DNA of 64,000 nucleotides from Neisseriaceae bacterium CLB008 (GCA_041228285.1 CP166133.1:2017380-2081379); one strand, 5' to 3'; positions 47,126-58,150 are shown, numbered from the stretch's first letter. Translations and numbers: made by a program. The notes: generated from the sequence alone by a model not told the origin.

Positions 47126-48814
47126 TTATTTCGCTTCTTCAGGCTTCCATGTATCGCGTAAGGTCACCGTACGGTTAAACACGGGTGCACCCAAAGCATG
47201 GTCGCGGCGATCGGTCACAAAATAGCCCAAGCGCTCAAACTGGTAGTGCGACTCTGGCGCCAATTCATTCACAATCGACTCGGCAAAGCCTGTCACTTCT
47301 TGTAATGACTCAGGATTGATGAAATCAACAAAATCAAGGTATTCACCGTCTTCACCGCGGATCGCATCGGGGCGTGCTTCGGTAAACAAGCGATCGTACA
47401 GACGCACCTTAATCGGCGCGGCGTGCGCTTCAGACACCCAATGAATCACGCCTTTGACCTTACGGCCTTCTGGCGATTTACCCAAGGTATCGTGGTCAAT
47501 GCTGCATTTAAGTTCAATCACGTTACCGGCTTCATCTTGCACCACTTCATCACACTTAATCACATAGCTATAGCGTAAACGCACTTCGCCACCCGGCGTC
47601 AGGCGCTGCCAGCCTTTAGGCGCCTCTAAGGCAAAGTCGTCGGCCTCAACGTACAGGGTACGGCTAATCGGTACTTCGCGCTCGCCCAACTCTGGACGTT
47701 TCGGATGGAACGGGGCGCTACGCGACTGAGTCAAGGCTTCGTCGTAGTTGGTTAGGGTTACTTTAATTGGGTTCAATACCGCCATGATGCGCGGTGATGC
47801 GCCTTCTAATTCTTCACGAACGGCGCCTTCCAACACCGAAATATCGATGATGTTTTCGCTTTTAGAGATGCCGATGCGCTTAGAGAACAAACGCAGGCCT
47901 TCTGGCGTATAGCCACGACGGCGCATGCCTGAAATGGTCGGCATGCGTGGGTCGTCCCAGCCGCTGACCTTCTCTTGTACCACCAGCTGTTGCAGCTTAC
48001 GCTTAGACGTCACTGAATACAGCAACTCTAGGCGTGAAAACTCATATTGGCGTGGGTGAGACGGCGTGGCGATGCTGTCCAACACCCAGTCGTATAAAGG
48101 ACGATGGCTTTCAAACTCTAAGGTACACAATGAATGGGTGATGTGTTCGATGGCGTCAGAAATCGCGTGGGTGTAGTCATACATTGGGTAGATACACCAA
48201 GCGTCACCGGTGCGGTGATGATGCACGCGACGCACGCGGTAAATCACCGGATCACGCAAGTTGACGTTGCCTGAGGCCATGTCAATTTTCAAACGCAGGG
48301 TTTTGCTGCCGTCGGCAAACTCCCCCGCCCGCATGCGGGTGAATAAATCCAAGTTTTCTGCCACGGTACGGTTGCGGTAAGGGCTTTCCTTACCGGGCTC
48401 GGTCAAAGAGCCGCGATAGGCGCGCATTTCTTCTGCATTCAGCTCACACACAAAGGCATGACCATCTTTAATCAATTGCACCGCAAAATCGTATAGGGCT
48501 TCAAAATAGTCGGACGCAAAGCGTACCTCACCATCCCACTGAAAGCCCAGCCAGCGCACGTCTTCTTGAATCGCGCGCACAAACTCATCCGATTCTTTTT
48601 CCGGATTGGTGTCGTCAAAGCGCAGATTGCACTTGCCACCATAAATGTAAGCCAAACCAAAGTTTAAACAAATACTTTTGGCGTGACCGATGTGCAAATA
48701 GCCATTCGGCTCGGGGGGGAAGCGGGTCACGATGCTGGCGTGCTTACCGCTCTTTAAATCGTCTTCAATAATGGTGCGAATAAAATGATTGTCTGCAAAT
48801 TGATCTGGATTCAT
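47126..48814 (-). CDS. glnS: Glutamine--tRNA ligase
   Basis: 562 aa class I aminoacyl-tRNA synthetase. HIGH motif is in [15 protein letters not shown] and the KMSKS equivalent is VTSKRKL. The N-terminal [13 protein letters not shown] start and the two C-terminal anticodon-binding beta-barrels (about 340-560) are typical of bacterial GlnRS. Its presence means Gln-tRNA is charged directly, at least in part, in this organism. Monocistronic. Confidence 0.97.
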   Translation of the reverse strand: MNPDQFADNHFIRTIIEDDLKSGKHASIVTRFPPEPNGYLHIGHAKSICLNFGLAYIYGGKCNLRFDDTNPEKESDEFVRAIQEDVRWLGFQWDGEVRFASDYFEALYDFAVQLIKDGHAFVCELNAEEMRAYRGSLTEPGKESPYRNRTVAENLDLFTRMRAGEFADGSKTLRLKIDMASGNVNLRDPVIYRVRRVHHHRTGDAWCIYPMYDYTHAISDAIEHITHSLCTLEFESHRPLYDWVLDSIATPSHPRQYEFSRLELLYSVTSKRKLQQLVVQEKVSGWDDPRMPTISGMRRRGYTPEGLRLFSKRIGISKSENIIDISVLEGAVREELEGASPRIMAVLNPIKVTLTNYDEALTQSRSAPFHPKRPELGEREVPISRTLYVEADDFALEAPKGWQRLTPGGEVRLRYSYVIKCDEVVQDEAGNVIELKCSIDHDTLGKSPEGRKVKGVIHWVSEAHAAPIKVRLYDRLFTEARPDAIRGEDGEYLDFVDFINPESLQEVTGFAESIVNELAPESHYQFERLGYFVTDRRDHALGAPVFNRTVTLRDTWKPEEAK

Positions 48815-49011
48815 GGCTCTACAGTCTATGGTGCTAAAGTAAATAAGTTATTGTAACCGAGATTAGGCAAAATAAGAATGGCTAGGCTGGGATTAAAACG
48901 CACAAAAGGCCTGTGCCTACATGCATAGGCGCCTTACTCGGCGCAATCGTGGCCACAAAAAACCATTTGCATGTTAAGCTTGCTGCATCCCTTTTTTTGC
49001 CAAGGAGTCGT

Positions 49012-49773
49012 ATGAAGCATTTGGTTAACTTTCGCGCCATTGAAGGCTATCGTGGCCACAATGGCCGCCCGCTGAAACCCAAAACCCTATTGCGCTCAGG
49101 GGAGCTGTTTGGCCTAGACGCCGCCGATAGCCTCAGCCTACAGAACGACTATAGCCTCCGCACCATCGTCGATTTTCGCGGCTCACAAGAAGTGGCCAGC
49201 CGCCCCAACGTCAACATCCCCCATACCAATTACCATCACATCGACATCATGCAGGCTACGGCCGGCCACAGCGCCAGCATGAGCGACCTCATGCAAAGCA
49301 TCACCCATGAAAGTGCTCAGCAAGTCATGTTCGACATCTACGACACCTTGGTGGTTAGCCCTTCGGCGCAGCAAGGCTATCATGACTTCATCCAGCTATT
49401 GCTGACCCAAAAAGAAGAAGGCGCAGTCTTGTTCCACTGCTTTGCCGGCAAAGACCGAACCGGTATGGCCGCCGCCATCGTGCTACAGCTCTTGGGCGTC
49501 GCCGAAGCCGACATCATGCACGACTATTTGGCCACCAATGCTCAGCGCCATGAGGCCAATCTCGCCATCGTGGCTGCGGCTCGAGATCGCGGCATGGACG
49601 ACAATCAGCTCAGCGCCCTAAGCCAAGTTTTGGTCGTCGAAGCCGACTATCTGGCCCATGCGTTTAATCGCATGCAAACAGAATACGGTGGCTTTGCCAA
49701 CTATGTGCTGCAAGCCTTAAAGCTTACCCCTGCCGACATGACCGAGCTACGCCATCGCTACCTCAGCAAGTAG
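49012..49773 (+). CDS. Tyrosine/dual-specificity phosphatase
   Basis: 253 aa. The catalytic P-loop is [10 protein letters not shown] (C143, R149), preceded by the early RSGELFGL and VDFRGSQE motifs of the MptpB/LipA-like family (Y_phosphatase3). Such enzymes remove phosphate from tyrosine, Ser/Thr or phosphoinositides. ATG 49012 has an AAGGAG SD 4 nt upstream; the frame is open to 48913 without support. There is no signal peptide. It precedes pykF by 32 nt and is probably co-transcribed. Confidence 0.9.
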   Translation: MKHLVNFRAIEGYRGHNGRPLKPKTLLRSGELFGLDAADSLSLQNDYSLRTIVDFRGSQEVASRPNVNIPHTNYHHIDIMQATAGHSASMSDLMQSITHESAQQVMFDIYDTLVVSPSAQQGYHDFIQLLLTQKEEGAVLFHCFAGKDRTGMAAAIVLQLLGVAEADIMHDYLATNAQRHEANLAIVAAARDRGMDDNQLSALSQVLVVEADYLAHAFNRMQTEYGGFANYVLQALKLTPADMTELRHRYLSK

Positions 49774-49805
49774 CACCACCCCTTGCCCCATTAAGTGAGT
49801 TTGAC

Positions 49806-51218
49806 ATGAGAAAAACCAAGATCGTCTGCACCATCGGCCCCAAAACCGGTGACGCCGCCACTCTGACCGAATTATTACGCGCGGGCATGAACGTCATGCG
49901 CCTGAATTTTTCCCACGGCACCCAGGCCGAACATCTGGAACGCATCCACACTCTGCGCGCCGTCATGGCCGAAACCGGTTTAAACGCCGCCATCATGCTG
50001 GACAATAAAGGCCCGGAGATTCGCACCATGAAGCTAGCCAGCGATGAGTCGGTTGCCCTGCAAGCAGGCCAGCGCTTCAGCCTCTACACCGACCCCAGCG
50101 TTTTGGGCTCTCAGGCAGGCGTGGCCGTCACCTATCCTGGCCTTTGCGCCGACTTAAGCCCCGGCAATACGGTCCTGATCGATGATGGCTTAATTGAATT
50201 AACCGTGTGTGAGATTCAGCCCGAGGAAGTCGTGTGTGAAGTAGTGAACCCAGGCCTCTTGGGCACGTATAAAGGCATTAACTTGCCCAACGTCAGCGTC
50301 AACCTACCGCCGTTGTCGGCCAAAGACCAAGACGACTTACGCTTTGCCTGCACCCATCAGCTTGATTTTGTGGCCGCCTCATTTGTGCGCAACCGAGAAG
50401 ACATGCAGGCCGTGCGCGCCTTCTTGGATCAACACGGCGGCCACAACATCCACATCATCGCCAAAATTGAAAACCAAGAAGGCCTCAGCCGATTTGACGA
50501 CATTTTGGCCTTAGCCGACGGCATCATGGTGGCGCGTGGCGATCTGGGCGTCGAAATTCCGGCAGAAGAAGTGATTTTTGCCCAAAAAATGATGATCGAA
50601 AAATGCAATCGCGCCGGTAAACTGGTGATCACCGCCACCCAGATGCTCGACTCCATGATCAATCACCCCCGACCCACCCGCGCAGAAGCCGGCGACGTGG
50701 CCAATGCCGTTCTAGACGGCAGCGACGCCGTCATGCTTTCGGGCGAAAGCGCCCACGGCAAATACCCGGTTGCCGCTGTGCGCACCATGGCCACCATCAG
50801 CGCCTACACCGACGATCGCAAAGCCTGTGAGCTGGATGCCTACCCACACCAGCAGGCCTACAGCGTCATTGAAGCAGTGTGCCTAGGCGCCGTCGACATC
50901 GCCGAAAAAATCGATGTCCCCTTAATCGTGGTCGCCACCCTTAGCGGCAAGTCGGCGCGCGCCCTGCGCCAACATTTTCCGCGCGCCCATATTTTGGCGC
51001 TCACCACCATGCCCCACGTTGCCAAGCAATTGCTGCTGTGCCGCGGCGTGACTCCGCAATTGGTGGCACCCTTTGCCTCAACCGATGATTTCTATCGGGT
51101 TGCCAAAGCCGCCGCCTTATCCAGCCAGCTAGCCACAACAGGCCAAGCCATCGTGCTGGTGTCTAGCGCCCTAGTCCACCAAGACGATACCTATACCTCG
51201 TCCGTACACACGCTGTAA
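49806..51218 (+). CDS. pykF: Pyruvate kinase, type I (PykF-like)
   Basis: 470 aa, the same length as E. coli PykF and alike along its whole length: [12 protein letters not shown] at the start, VNLPP-type B-domain edge, [21 protein letters not shown] and the C-terminal ISTDDFYR/SVH.L region of the FBP-activated form. It converts PEP and ADP to pyruvate and [13 protein letters not shown] has Asn where E. coli has Thr (LDTKGPEIRT). The C-terminal domain implies allosteric control by fructose 1,6-bisphosphate. Confidence 0.96.
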   Translation: MRKTKIVCTIGPKTGDAATLTELLRAGMNVMRLNFSHGTQAEHLERIHTLRAVMAETGLNAAIMLDNKGPEIRTMKLASDESVALQAGQRFSLYTDPSVLGSQAGVAVTYPGLCADLSPGNTVLIDDGLIELTVCEIQPEEVVCEVVNPGLLGTYKGINLPNVSVNLPPLSAKDQDDLRFACTHQLDFVAASFVRNREDMQAVRAFLDQHGGHNIHIIAKIENQEGLSRFDDILALADGIMVARGDLGVEIPAEEVIFAQKMMIEKCNRAGKLVITATQMLDSMINHPRPTRAEAGDVANAVLDGSDAVMLSGESAHGKYPVAAVRTMATISAYTDDRKACELDAYPHQQAYSVIEAVCLGAVDIAEKIDVPLIVVATLSGKSARALRQHFPRAHILALTTMPHVAKQLLLCRGVTPQLVAPFASTDDFYRVAKAAALSSQLATTGQAIVLVSSALVHQDDTYTSSVHTL

Positions 51219-51224
51219 CACACC

Positions 51225-51246
51225 ACGCCGCTTATGCGGCGTTTTA
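51225..51246 (+). terminator. Rho-independent terminator of pykF
   Basis: ACGCCGC / GCGGCGT (7 bp, TTAT loop) is followed by TTT. Confidence 0.85.
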
Positions 51247-51353
51247 TTGGCTCGTTTGTGCCCTGACTAGGGGTTAGCGCAAACAAAGGCGGCACCGATT
51301 TGCCAACTCCAGACAAACAGGCTAAATTAAACTCAGTAACACCTTAATAAGAT

Positions 51354-51367
51354 TTGATCAAAATCAG
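51354..51367. promoter_or_regulatory. FNR-like site upstream of the diacetyl reductase gene
   Basis: TTGATCAAAATCAG matches the FNR consensus TTGAT-N4-ATCAA at 9 of 10 bases. It lies 115 nt before the ATG, in the 240 bp gap between pykF and the reductase gene. Anaerobic induction of a 2,3-butanediol/acetoin enzyme would make sense. Confidence 0.45.
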
Positions 51368-51482
51368 CGTGGGCTTGGCCGGTTGATGGCGACCCAAAAT
51401 CAACTGCGCCGCCCCGCCCTCACTCCACGCATGGCAGAATTCAGCCCATGCGTGCCGTTAACCACGATAGGAGGCAGCAGTC

Positions 51483-52259
51483 ATGAGTCAACAAAAAGTA
51501 GCGGTCATCACCGGTTCTGGCGACGGTTTAGGTAAAGGCATTGCCGAGCGCCTGGCCAAAGACGGTTTTAAAATTGTCTTATCCGACATCAACGCCGACA
51601 CCTTAGCCAAAACCGAGCAGGCATTTAAAGATCAAGGTCACGCCGTCACCAGCTTCGTCGGCGACGTTTCCAAACAGGCCGATCAGCAAGCTTTAGTACA
51701 AAAGGCCGTCAGCACATTTGGGCGCCTTGATGTGTTCATCAATAACGCCGGCATCGAAGAAGTCGAACCCATTCTGGGCATCACCCCTAAAAGCCTAGAC
51801 ACCATTTTTAACATCAACGTGTTCGGTGTGGTGTACGGCATTCAGGCCGCTGCTGAACAAATGATCAAACAAGGCCACGGCGGTAAAATCATCAACGCCT
51901 GTAGCATTGCCGGACATGAATCGTATGAGCTCCTAGGCGCTTACTCCGCCACCAAACATGCGGTGCGCTCTTTCACTCAGTCAGCGGCCAAAGAGCTGGC
52001 TCAGCACAAAATCACCGTTAATGCTTACTGCCCCGGCGTGGCCCCTACCAAGATGTGGGACCGCATTGACGAAGGCATGATGAAGCATATGGGCACGAAA
52101 AAAGGCGAATCGTTTAAGAAATACTCAGAAGCCATTTTACTCGGCCGCCCACAGCAGCCTGAAGACGTGGCCAACCTAGTGTCGTTCCTCGCTTCTGACG
52201 GCGCCGACTACATCACTGGCCAATCCATCCTCACCGACGGTGGCCTAGTCTTCCGTTAA
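51483..52259 (+). CDS. budC: Diacetyl reductase / acetoin(2,3-butanediol) dehydrogenase, SDR family
   Basis: 258 aa short-chain dehydrogenase. The NAD motif is [12 protein letters not shown], the catalytic Ser/Tyr/Lys are in NACSIAG and YSATKHA, and NNAG is conserved. The closest family by motif ([49 protein letters not shown]) is the Klebsiella BudC type, which reduces diacetyl to acetoin and acetoin to butanediol. No acetolactate decarboxylase gene is nearby. The SD is AGGAGG. An FNR-like site lies upstream. Confidence 0.87.
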   Translation: MSQQKVAVITGSGDGLGKGIAERLAKDGFKIVLSDINADTLAKTEQAFKDQGHAVTSFVGDVSKQADQQALVQKAVSTFGRLDVFINNAGIEEVEPILGITPKSLDTIFNINVFGVVYGIQAAAEQMIKQGHGGKIINACSIAGHESYELLGAYSATKHAVRSFTQSAAKELAQHKITVNAYCPGVAPTKMWDRIDEGMMKHMGTKKGESFKKYSEAILLGRPQQPEDVANLVSFLASDGADYITGQSILTDGGLVFR

Positions 52260-52366
52260 ACCAGCACCTACCGCACGCCTCACAGCAGGGCCGAGCCACG
52301 CCGATGACGCTGGCGCTTTTGACGGCTCTGCTTTACCATTAAGGCCTCATTAATCAGGTAACCATC

Positions 52367-52693
52367 ATGTCCCAAGATTACGCTCAACTAGTGTACAGCA
52401 CCGAAACTGGCCGCATTCGCCCCGAAGCTGCGCCCATCGAACGCCCTCAGGGCGATGGCATTGTCCGCATTCAACGCCAAACCAGCGGGCGTAAAGGCAA
52501 AGCGGTGTGCGTCATCAGCGGCGTAGATTTAGACGATGCGGGCTTGGCCACCCTGGCGGCCGAGCTGAAGAAAAAATGTGGCTGCGGCGGCGCGGTGAAA
52601 GATGGCACGATAGAAATTCAGGGCGACAAGCGCGACCTCATCAAAACCTTGCTCGAAGCCAAAGGCATGCGGGTCAAGCTTGCCGGCGGCTGA
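52367..52693 (+). CDS. yciH: SUI1/YciH-family translation factor
   Basis: 108 aa. The SUI1 domain (about 35-105) has RIQRQTSGRKGKAVCVISG, AAELKKKCGCGGAVKDG and EIQGDKRDLIKTLLEAKGMRVKLAGG. It resembles eukaryotic eIF1 and E. coli YciH, which influences start-codon fidelity. It is monocistronic with a terminator. Confidence 0.95.
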   Translation: MSQDYAQLVYSTETGRIRPEAAPIERPQGDGIVRIQRQTSGRKGKAVCVISGVDLDDAGLATLAAELKKKCGCGGAVKDGTIEIQGDKRDLIKTLLEAKGMRVKLAGG

Positions 52694-52711
52694 GCCTCTG
52701 GCACCCTAATG

Positions 52712-52745
52712 AAACGCCGCATCCTTACGGATCGCGGCGTTTTTT
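52712..52745 (+). terminator. Rho-independent terminator of yciH
   Basis: AAACGCCGC pairs with GCGGCGTTT, and inside that ATCC pairs with GGAT; one base bulges. A T run follows. Confidence 0.85.
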
Positions 52746-52757
52746 ATGCAATGCATC

Positions 52758-53294
52758 CTAAAACAAACAGTCTGCCGTCTGGACGCCTTCGGCAAACGCT
52801 TGGGTTAAGGTGGCGTTATGGTGGGCCACGATTTGCTCAGCGCTGGCCGCCTTCGTGTCCATACAGGTGTGGGCATCCACCACTAAAATCGGCTGAAAGC
52901 CAAGCGACTGTGCCGCGCGACAGGTGGTATCGACGCAGAACTGAGTCTTCATGCCAGCAATCACTAGCCTTTCTATACCCAAGGCCGTGAGCCTAGCCTG
53001 CAAAGCCGTGCCGTCAAAGCAGCTGGGCCGCGTTTTTTCAAACATAGTGTCATTAGCCTCCCACTCTACGCCGGCCCCAAGCTGCCAAAGGTCGCTGCCA
53101 GCCTCAAGCGACGAGCCTTTAGGCCCGGTATGCTGAGCAAAGAAAATCGGCACCGATGCTTTACGGGCCTGACGAATTAATTGATTAATGTGGACCATAA
53201 ACTGCGCCTTACGATAGGGTTCTTCTGGCCCATTAAGCAGGCCAGCTTGCAGGTCAATGAGTAGCAGAGCGTGTTGTTGCTGTTCGAGTATCAT
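52758..53294 (-). CDS. Isochorismatase-family cysteine hydrolase
   Basis: 178 aa. The triad appears as D in ALLLIDLQAGL, K in FEKTRPSCF and C in MKTQFCVDTTCRAA. Members hydrolyse isochorismate, nicotinamide and similar amides; this one resembles the general cysteine-hydrolase branch (YcaC/YecD type) and its substrate is unknown. A threonine-rich small frame and a terminator lie upstream on the same strand (53332-53460). An ATG start at 53294 fits the family. Confidence 0.88.
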   Translation of the reverse strand: MILEQQQHALLLIDLQAGLLNGPEEPYRKAQFMVHINQLIRQARKASVPIFFAQHTGPKGSSLEAGSDLWQLGAGVEWEANDTMFEKTRPSCFDGTALQARLTALGIERLVIAGMKTQFCVDTTCRAAQSLGFQPILVVDAHTCMDTKAASAEQIVAHHNATLTQAFAEGVQTADCLF

Positions 53295-53331
53295 GGTGTC
53301 TCATCCTTTTGACCGCCGCCGAGGCATTAAA

Positions 53332-53353
53332 AAAACCGCCTCTTGGGGCGGTT
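53332..53353 (-). terminator. Terminator/attenuator candidate upstream of the isochorismatase-like gene
   Basis: On the minus strand AACCGCC / GGCGGTT (7 bp, 6-nt loop) is followed by TTTTT. The preceding AAAACCGC (about 53367-53374) could pair instead with GCGGTTTT, giving an antiterminator. It lies 30 nt after the 25-codon frame and 38 nt before the isochorismatase-like ATG. Confidence 0.6.
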
Positions 53354-53382
53354 AGTGTCTGTTATGCGGTTTTAAATCAAGA

Positions 53383-53460
53383 TCAAACACGCCCAAACCT
53401 TCGCCCTCGAGTTGCCTCGGTGGTGGTCATGGTTGGGGTGGTCATCAGATTAATGTTCAT
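53383..53460 (-). CDS. Candidate threonine-rich leader peptide (25 aa)
   Basis: ATG 53460 to TGA 53383 encodes 25 residues starting MNINLMTTPTMTTTEATRG and ending RRFGRV. Seven of the residues are Thr within 12 positions, which recalls the threonine-operon leader. A 7 bp terminator hairpin follows 30 nt later and the preceding AAAACCGC could form a competing pair. A promoter with TTGACG (53491-53496) and TACAGT (53467-53472), spacer 18, would place the start of transcription at or next to the ATG, making it nearly leaderless. The next gene on this strand is the isochorismatase-like hydrolase, for which threonine control would be unexpected. Coding cannot be shown from one sequence. Confidence 0.35.
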   Translation of the reverse strand: MNINLMTTPTMTTTEATRGRRFGRV

Positions 53461-53466
53461 AAACTC

Positions 53467-53496
53467 ACTGTACCTGTAGCCGCCCTACCGCGTCAA
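53467..53496 (-). promoter_or_regulatory. Possible sigma-70 promoter for the small frame and isochorismatase-like gene
   Basis: On the minus strand TTGACG (-35) is followed after 18 nt by TACAGT (-10). It lies just downstream of the terminator of the preceding lipoprotein gene. The -10 box is only a partial match. Confidence 0.4.
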
Positions 53497-53513
53497 GCCC
53501 ATTGCAGCGGATC

Positions 53514-53537
53514 AAAAAACCCGCCAAACGGCGGGTT
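53514..53537 (-). terminator. Rho-independent terminator of the downstream solute-binding lipoprotein gene
   Basis: On the minus strand AACCCGCC / GGCGGGTT (8 bp, 4-nt loop) is followed by TTTT, 16 nt past the stop. Confidence 0.88.
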
Positions 53538-53553
53538 CTCAATACACTCGTGA

Positions 53554-54357
53554 CTAATCTTTAAACCAAGCCCGATGAATCTCATCGTATTTACCATTAT
53601 CTCGAATCGTCTGTAGGCCTGCATTCAGCTGATCCACCAGCTCTTGACGCCCCAGCTTAACCGCAAAACCATAGTCTTCGGTTTCAAAATCCTGATCCAC
53701 CAGGGTACGCATTTTCGCGTCGGGATTGTGGGTAATGAAATTTTGCACCACGCCATTATCGCCCACCGTAGCCGTCACCCCGCCCGCCATCAATTCTTTC
53801 AACGCCAAAGGCAGGCTGTCCAAGCGCTTAATCAAGGTGCTGGTTTTGCCCTGCAATTCTTGCATCACTAAGTCACCAGTGGTGCCGGTCTGAACCGATA
53901 CGGTTTGGTCTTTTAAGTCTGCCAAACCTTGAATGTCGGTATTGCCCTCTGCCACGGCAATCATCTGCGTGGCCTCAAAATAAGGCTCAGAAAATGACAT
54001 CACCTCTTCACGCTCTGGCGTGATGGTGACGCTGGCCAACACAATATCGCTGTCGCCACGCGCCAAAGTGGCGAAAATGCCTTCCCAAGGGCTGCTGGTG
54101 AACACCAACTTCACCCCGACCTCATCGGCAATCGCCTGCAGTAAATCCTTAGAAAAGCCAACAATCTCACCCTTCTCATTTTGGTATTCAAACGGGGCAT
54201 AGGTGGCGTCGACGGCCACTTGATAAGTCGGCATTTGCCCAGCTTCGATCGCTGCCGCTTCTTCGCTGCTGTTTTGACCGCAGCCGCTTAAACCCAATAG
54301 ACCAATCGCCCCTAGCGCCACGGCGCTGTGCCAACGTTGTTTGACTGTAGACCACAT
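53554..54357 (-). CDS. Amino-acid ABC transporter substrate-binding lipoprotein, second copy
   Basis: 267 aa. Residues 1-25 are a signal peptide with lipobox LSGC (C26). The mature protein is a family 3 solute-binding protein (SBP_bac_3), with VDATYAPFEYQNEKGEIVGFSKDLL and SVQTGTTGDLVMQ. These bind polar amino acids such as Arg, Gln, His or Cys; the ligand is unknown. ATG 54357 has an AAGGAGA SD. It is very similar to the next gene (54479-55282) and the same length. No permease or ATPase gene lies within the window near either copy. Confidence 0.92.
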   Translation of the reverse strand: MWSTVKQRWHSAVALGAIGLLGLSGCGQNSSEEAAAIEAGQMPTYQVAVDATYAPFEYQNEKGEIVGFSKDLLQAIADEVGVKLVFTSSPWEGIFATLARGDSDIVLASVTITPEREEVMSFSEPYFEATQMIAVAEGNTDIQGLADLKDQTVSVQTGTTGDLVMQELQGKTSTLIKRLDSLPLALKELMAGGVTATVGDNGVVQNFITHNPDAKMRTLVDQDFETEDYGFAVKLGRQELVDQLNAGLQTIRDNGKYDEIHRAWFKD

Positions 54358-54428
54358 ACTCTCTCCTTTATGTTGATAAACTATTATTATGACCGCTGAC
54401 TTTAGCACCTTCTGACGCTCAGCGCCAA

Positions 54429-54451
54429 TAAAAAACCCGCCTAGGCGGGTT
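54429..54451 (-). terminator. Rho-independent terminator between the two solute-binding protein genes
   Basis: On the minus strand ACCCGC / GCGGGT (CTAG loop) extends by A-T pairs and is followed by TTTTT. Each copy therefore has its own terminator. Confidence 0.8.
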
Positions 54452-54478
54452 GATTAAAGAACCGGGCGTCACGCTTGA

Positions 54479-55282
54479 TTATTTAGCGCTAAACCATTGA
54501 GCGTAAATCTGGTCGTAGGTGCCATCTTCACGAATGCCTTTTAGGCCTTCGTTGATTTTATCGGCCAAATCCTGACGGCCTTTTTTCACCACAAAACCGT
54601 AGTGCTCTTTCTCAAAATCAGCGTCCACAATCACTTTCAAGTTGGCGTTTGGATTGTTATTAATGAAGTTTTGCATCACCCCATTATCGCCTACAGAAGC
54701 CACGACGCCACCGGCCAATAGCTCTTTCAGCGCCAACGGCATGCTTTCAAAACGCTTAATCATGGTGCTGGTTTTGCCCTGTAGCTTCTGCATCACAAGG
54801 TCACCCGTGGTGCCGTTTTGAACCGAAACGGTTTTGTCTTTTAAATCGTTCAGCCCGGTTACATCACCAGCCTTGTCTGACACGGCAATCATTTGCGTGG
54901 CTTCAAAATAAGGCTCGGAGAACGTCATGGTTTGTTGACGCTCTGGCGTGATGGTCACGCTGGCCAAGACGATGTCGCGATCGCCCTGCTCTAAGGTCGC
55001 GAAAATGCCCTCCCAGGGGTTGGGGATAAAGTCGACCTTAATACCGGCCTTATCGGCTACTGCCTGTAATACGTCTTTAGAAAAGCCGATCACCTGACCT
55101 TTATCATCTTGATACTCAAACGGCGCATAGGCCGCATCTACCGCTACTTTATACACTACCGCCTCAGCGCCGGCATTAGGCTCTGTGGTGGCAGCTTGAT
55201 CTTCTTTGGGCGAACAGGCGCTTAAGGTTAAGGCACCTGCGGCCACGGCAACCAGCCAAGTTTTTTTAGCAAATAAGAACAT
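54479..55282 (-). CDS. Amino-acid ABC transporter substrate-binding lipoprotein, first copy
   Basis: 267 aa. Lipobox LSAC (C23). Motifs VDAAYAPFEYQDDKGQVIGFSKDVL, NPWEGIFATLEQGDRDIVLASVTITPER and SVQNGTTGDLVMQKLQGK are shared almost unchanged with the neighbour, so this is a tandem duplication. ATG 55282 has a GAGGAG SD; the frame open to 55384 has none. It is a family 3 solute-binding protein; the ligand and transporter partner are unknown. Differences cluster in the N-terminal linker and a few binding-cleft positions, which may reflect different ligands. Confidence 0.92.
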   Translation of the reverse strand: MFLFAKKTWLVAVAAGALTLSACSPKEDQAATTEPNAGAEAVVYKVAVDAAYAPFEYQDDKGQVIGFSKDVLQAVADKAGIKVDFIPNPWEGIFATLEQGDRDIVLASVTITPERQQTMTFSEPYFEATQMIAVSDKAGDVTGLNDLKDKTVSVQNGTTGDLVMQKLQGKTSTMIKRFESMPLALKELLAGGVVASVGDNGVMQNFINNNPNANLKVIVDADFEKEHYGFVVKKGRQDLADKINEGLKGIREDGTYDQIYAQWFSAK

Positions 55283-55465
55283 GTATTTCTCCTCATCATA
55301 GGGCTTGTTATGTGGGCTTTGCCGAACAAAGCCGCATCCTTTTATCCTGCGCTTCACAGCGTCATCATGACACTGTAGCATCAATATACCTAAAAAAAAG
55401 AGTTTGCTGCCAATTATTTAATGTCTTTCAGTTAAAACCTTATTCAGCGGACACGTCGTCCACAA

Positions 55466-55495
55466 AAAAGGCCACGCCCCTAAGGGTGTGGCCTG
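55466..55495 (-). terminator. Terminator of hisZ-purA
   Basis: On the minus strand AGGCCACACCC / GGGCGTGGCCT pair over 11 bp with one G-T wobble and are followed by TTTTTTG. Confidence 0.82.
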
Positions 55496-55513
55496 ATACA
55501 CGCATGCGCTTAA

Positions 55514-56809
<1,296 letters not shown>

Positions 56810-56836
56810 TTACCTAATCAAACTTGAAGTTAAATA

Positions 56837-57991
56837 TTAAATACAGGGCACAACCTGCCACTGCCCTTCTTGAAGAACTAATTCTCTATTGCAATTCAAA
56901 CTTTTCGCACTTTGGCCCAAGTAATCCACCACTACGGTTTCACCGGTCGTGCGTAATTGTTCTATGTATGCTTGCGCGTGAACGCGCTTGTCGGCGGCCA
57001 CTTTAATGCCCCAACGAATTTTATTGTGCGGCAAGACCTTAATTAAGTCGCGTAAATCCAAGCTAAAGCCTGTGGCGGGACGACCACGGCCAAACTGAGC
57101 GCCAAGCTGATCGTAACGACCCCCACGCGCCACCGCATCTGACCAGCCCGGTGCGTAAGCTGCAAACAGCAAGCCAGTATGGTAGGTGTCGACGCGCACG
57201 TCGGCAAAGTCGACGTGAATGGTTTCAGCCGCATAAGCCTGACACACGGCCTCGACTTCAGCCAGGGCCGCCGTCACCTGTGGTAAGGCCGGCAAGGCCG
57301 CTTGGGCGCGCGCCACCGTGCTGGCGTCACCATATAGGCTAGGCAGCAGCATAAAGGCTTCGCGCAGTTCTGGCGCCAAGGTCAAGGTGGCCACGAACTC
57401 GGCCACGCGCTGTTTGTCTTTGGTCTGCATGATTTGTAACAACACATCGGCAGCGTCATCGCTCAAAGCAGCTTCGCTCGCCAAGGCACGGAACACGCCA
57501 ATGTGGCCCAAGGATAAAAACACGTCGGCGACGTTATTTTGACGCAGCGCACGCAGCATTAAGTCGATTAACTCAATGTCCGCCTCCACGCTGGCACAGC
57601 CGTACAGCTCCGCACCTACTTGTAAAGGCTCTCTTGTGCTCATCAAGCTATCAGGACGGGCGTGCAGCACCGATCCGGCATAACACAAACGGTTAATGCC
57701 TTCATTGGCGGCCAATAAGTGCGCATCAATCCGCGCCACCTGGGGCGTGATGTCGGCACGTAAGCCTAATTGTAAACCTGATAATTGATCAACGACACGA
57801 ATGGTCTTTAAAGATAGGCCTGGATCACGGTCTGCCATCAATGATTCTGAGTACTCTAATAACGGTGGGTTCACTAACTCATAGCCGTATACACGAAACA
57901 GCTTGAGCAGTGACTCTTTAGCACTTTCTACTTGACGGGCAGTAGCTGGCAAAATGTCGGCAATGTGTTCGGGTAATTGCCAAGTTTGCAT
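56837..57991 (-). CDS. hisZ: ATP phosphoribosyltransferase regulatory subunit HisZ
   Basis: 384 aa HisRS paralogue that partners the short-form HisG in histidine synthesis. Class II motifs remain in part (PPLLEYSESLM, LGLRADITPQVARI, TREPLQVGAELYG, GGRYDQLG), but it lacks the C-terminal anticodon-binding domain of HisRS. It starts at ATG 57991 with a GAGGATG SD; the frame is open to 58036. The hisG gene is not nearby. purA follows. Confidence 0.93.
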   Translation of the reverse strand: MQTWQLPEHIADILPATARQVESAKESLLKLFRVYGYELVNPPLLEYSESLMADRDPGLSLKTIRVVDQLSGLQLGLRADITPQVARIDAHLLAANEGINRLCYAGSVLHARPDSLMSTREPLQVGAELYGCASVEADIELIDLMLRALRQNNVADVFLSLGHIGVFRALASEAALSDDAADVLLQIMQTKDKQRVAEFVATLTLAPELREAFMLLPSLYGDASTVARAQAALPALPQVTAALAEVEAVCQAYAAETIHVDFADVRVDTYHTGLLFAAYAPGWSDAVARGGRYDQLGAQFGRGRPATGFSLDLRDLIKVLPHNKIRWGIKVAADKRVHAQAYIEQLRTTGETVVVDYLGQSAKSLNCNRELVLQEGQWQVVPCI

Positions 57992-58150
57992 GATCATCCT
58001 CGATTTATCGCAAAATAAAAGCGGGCGCAAGCCCACCTTTGTATTTTAAATAGGGATACTACCATAGTTTTTTTGGCTTGGGGATAGTCGCACCCCTCTT
58101 TTTCCAGCCCAAACCTCACGGCAGCCCCACGGGCTTTGCCCTAGACGGCA

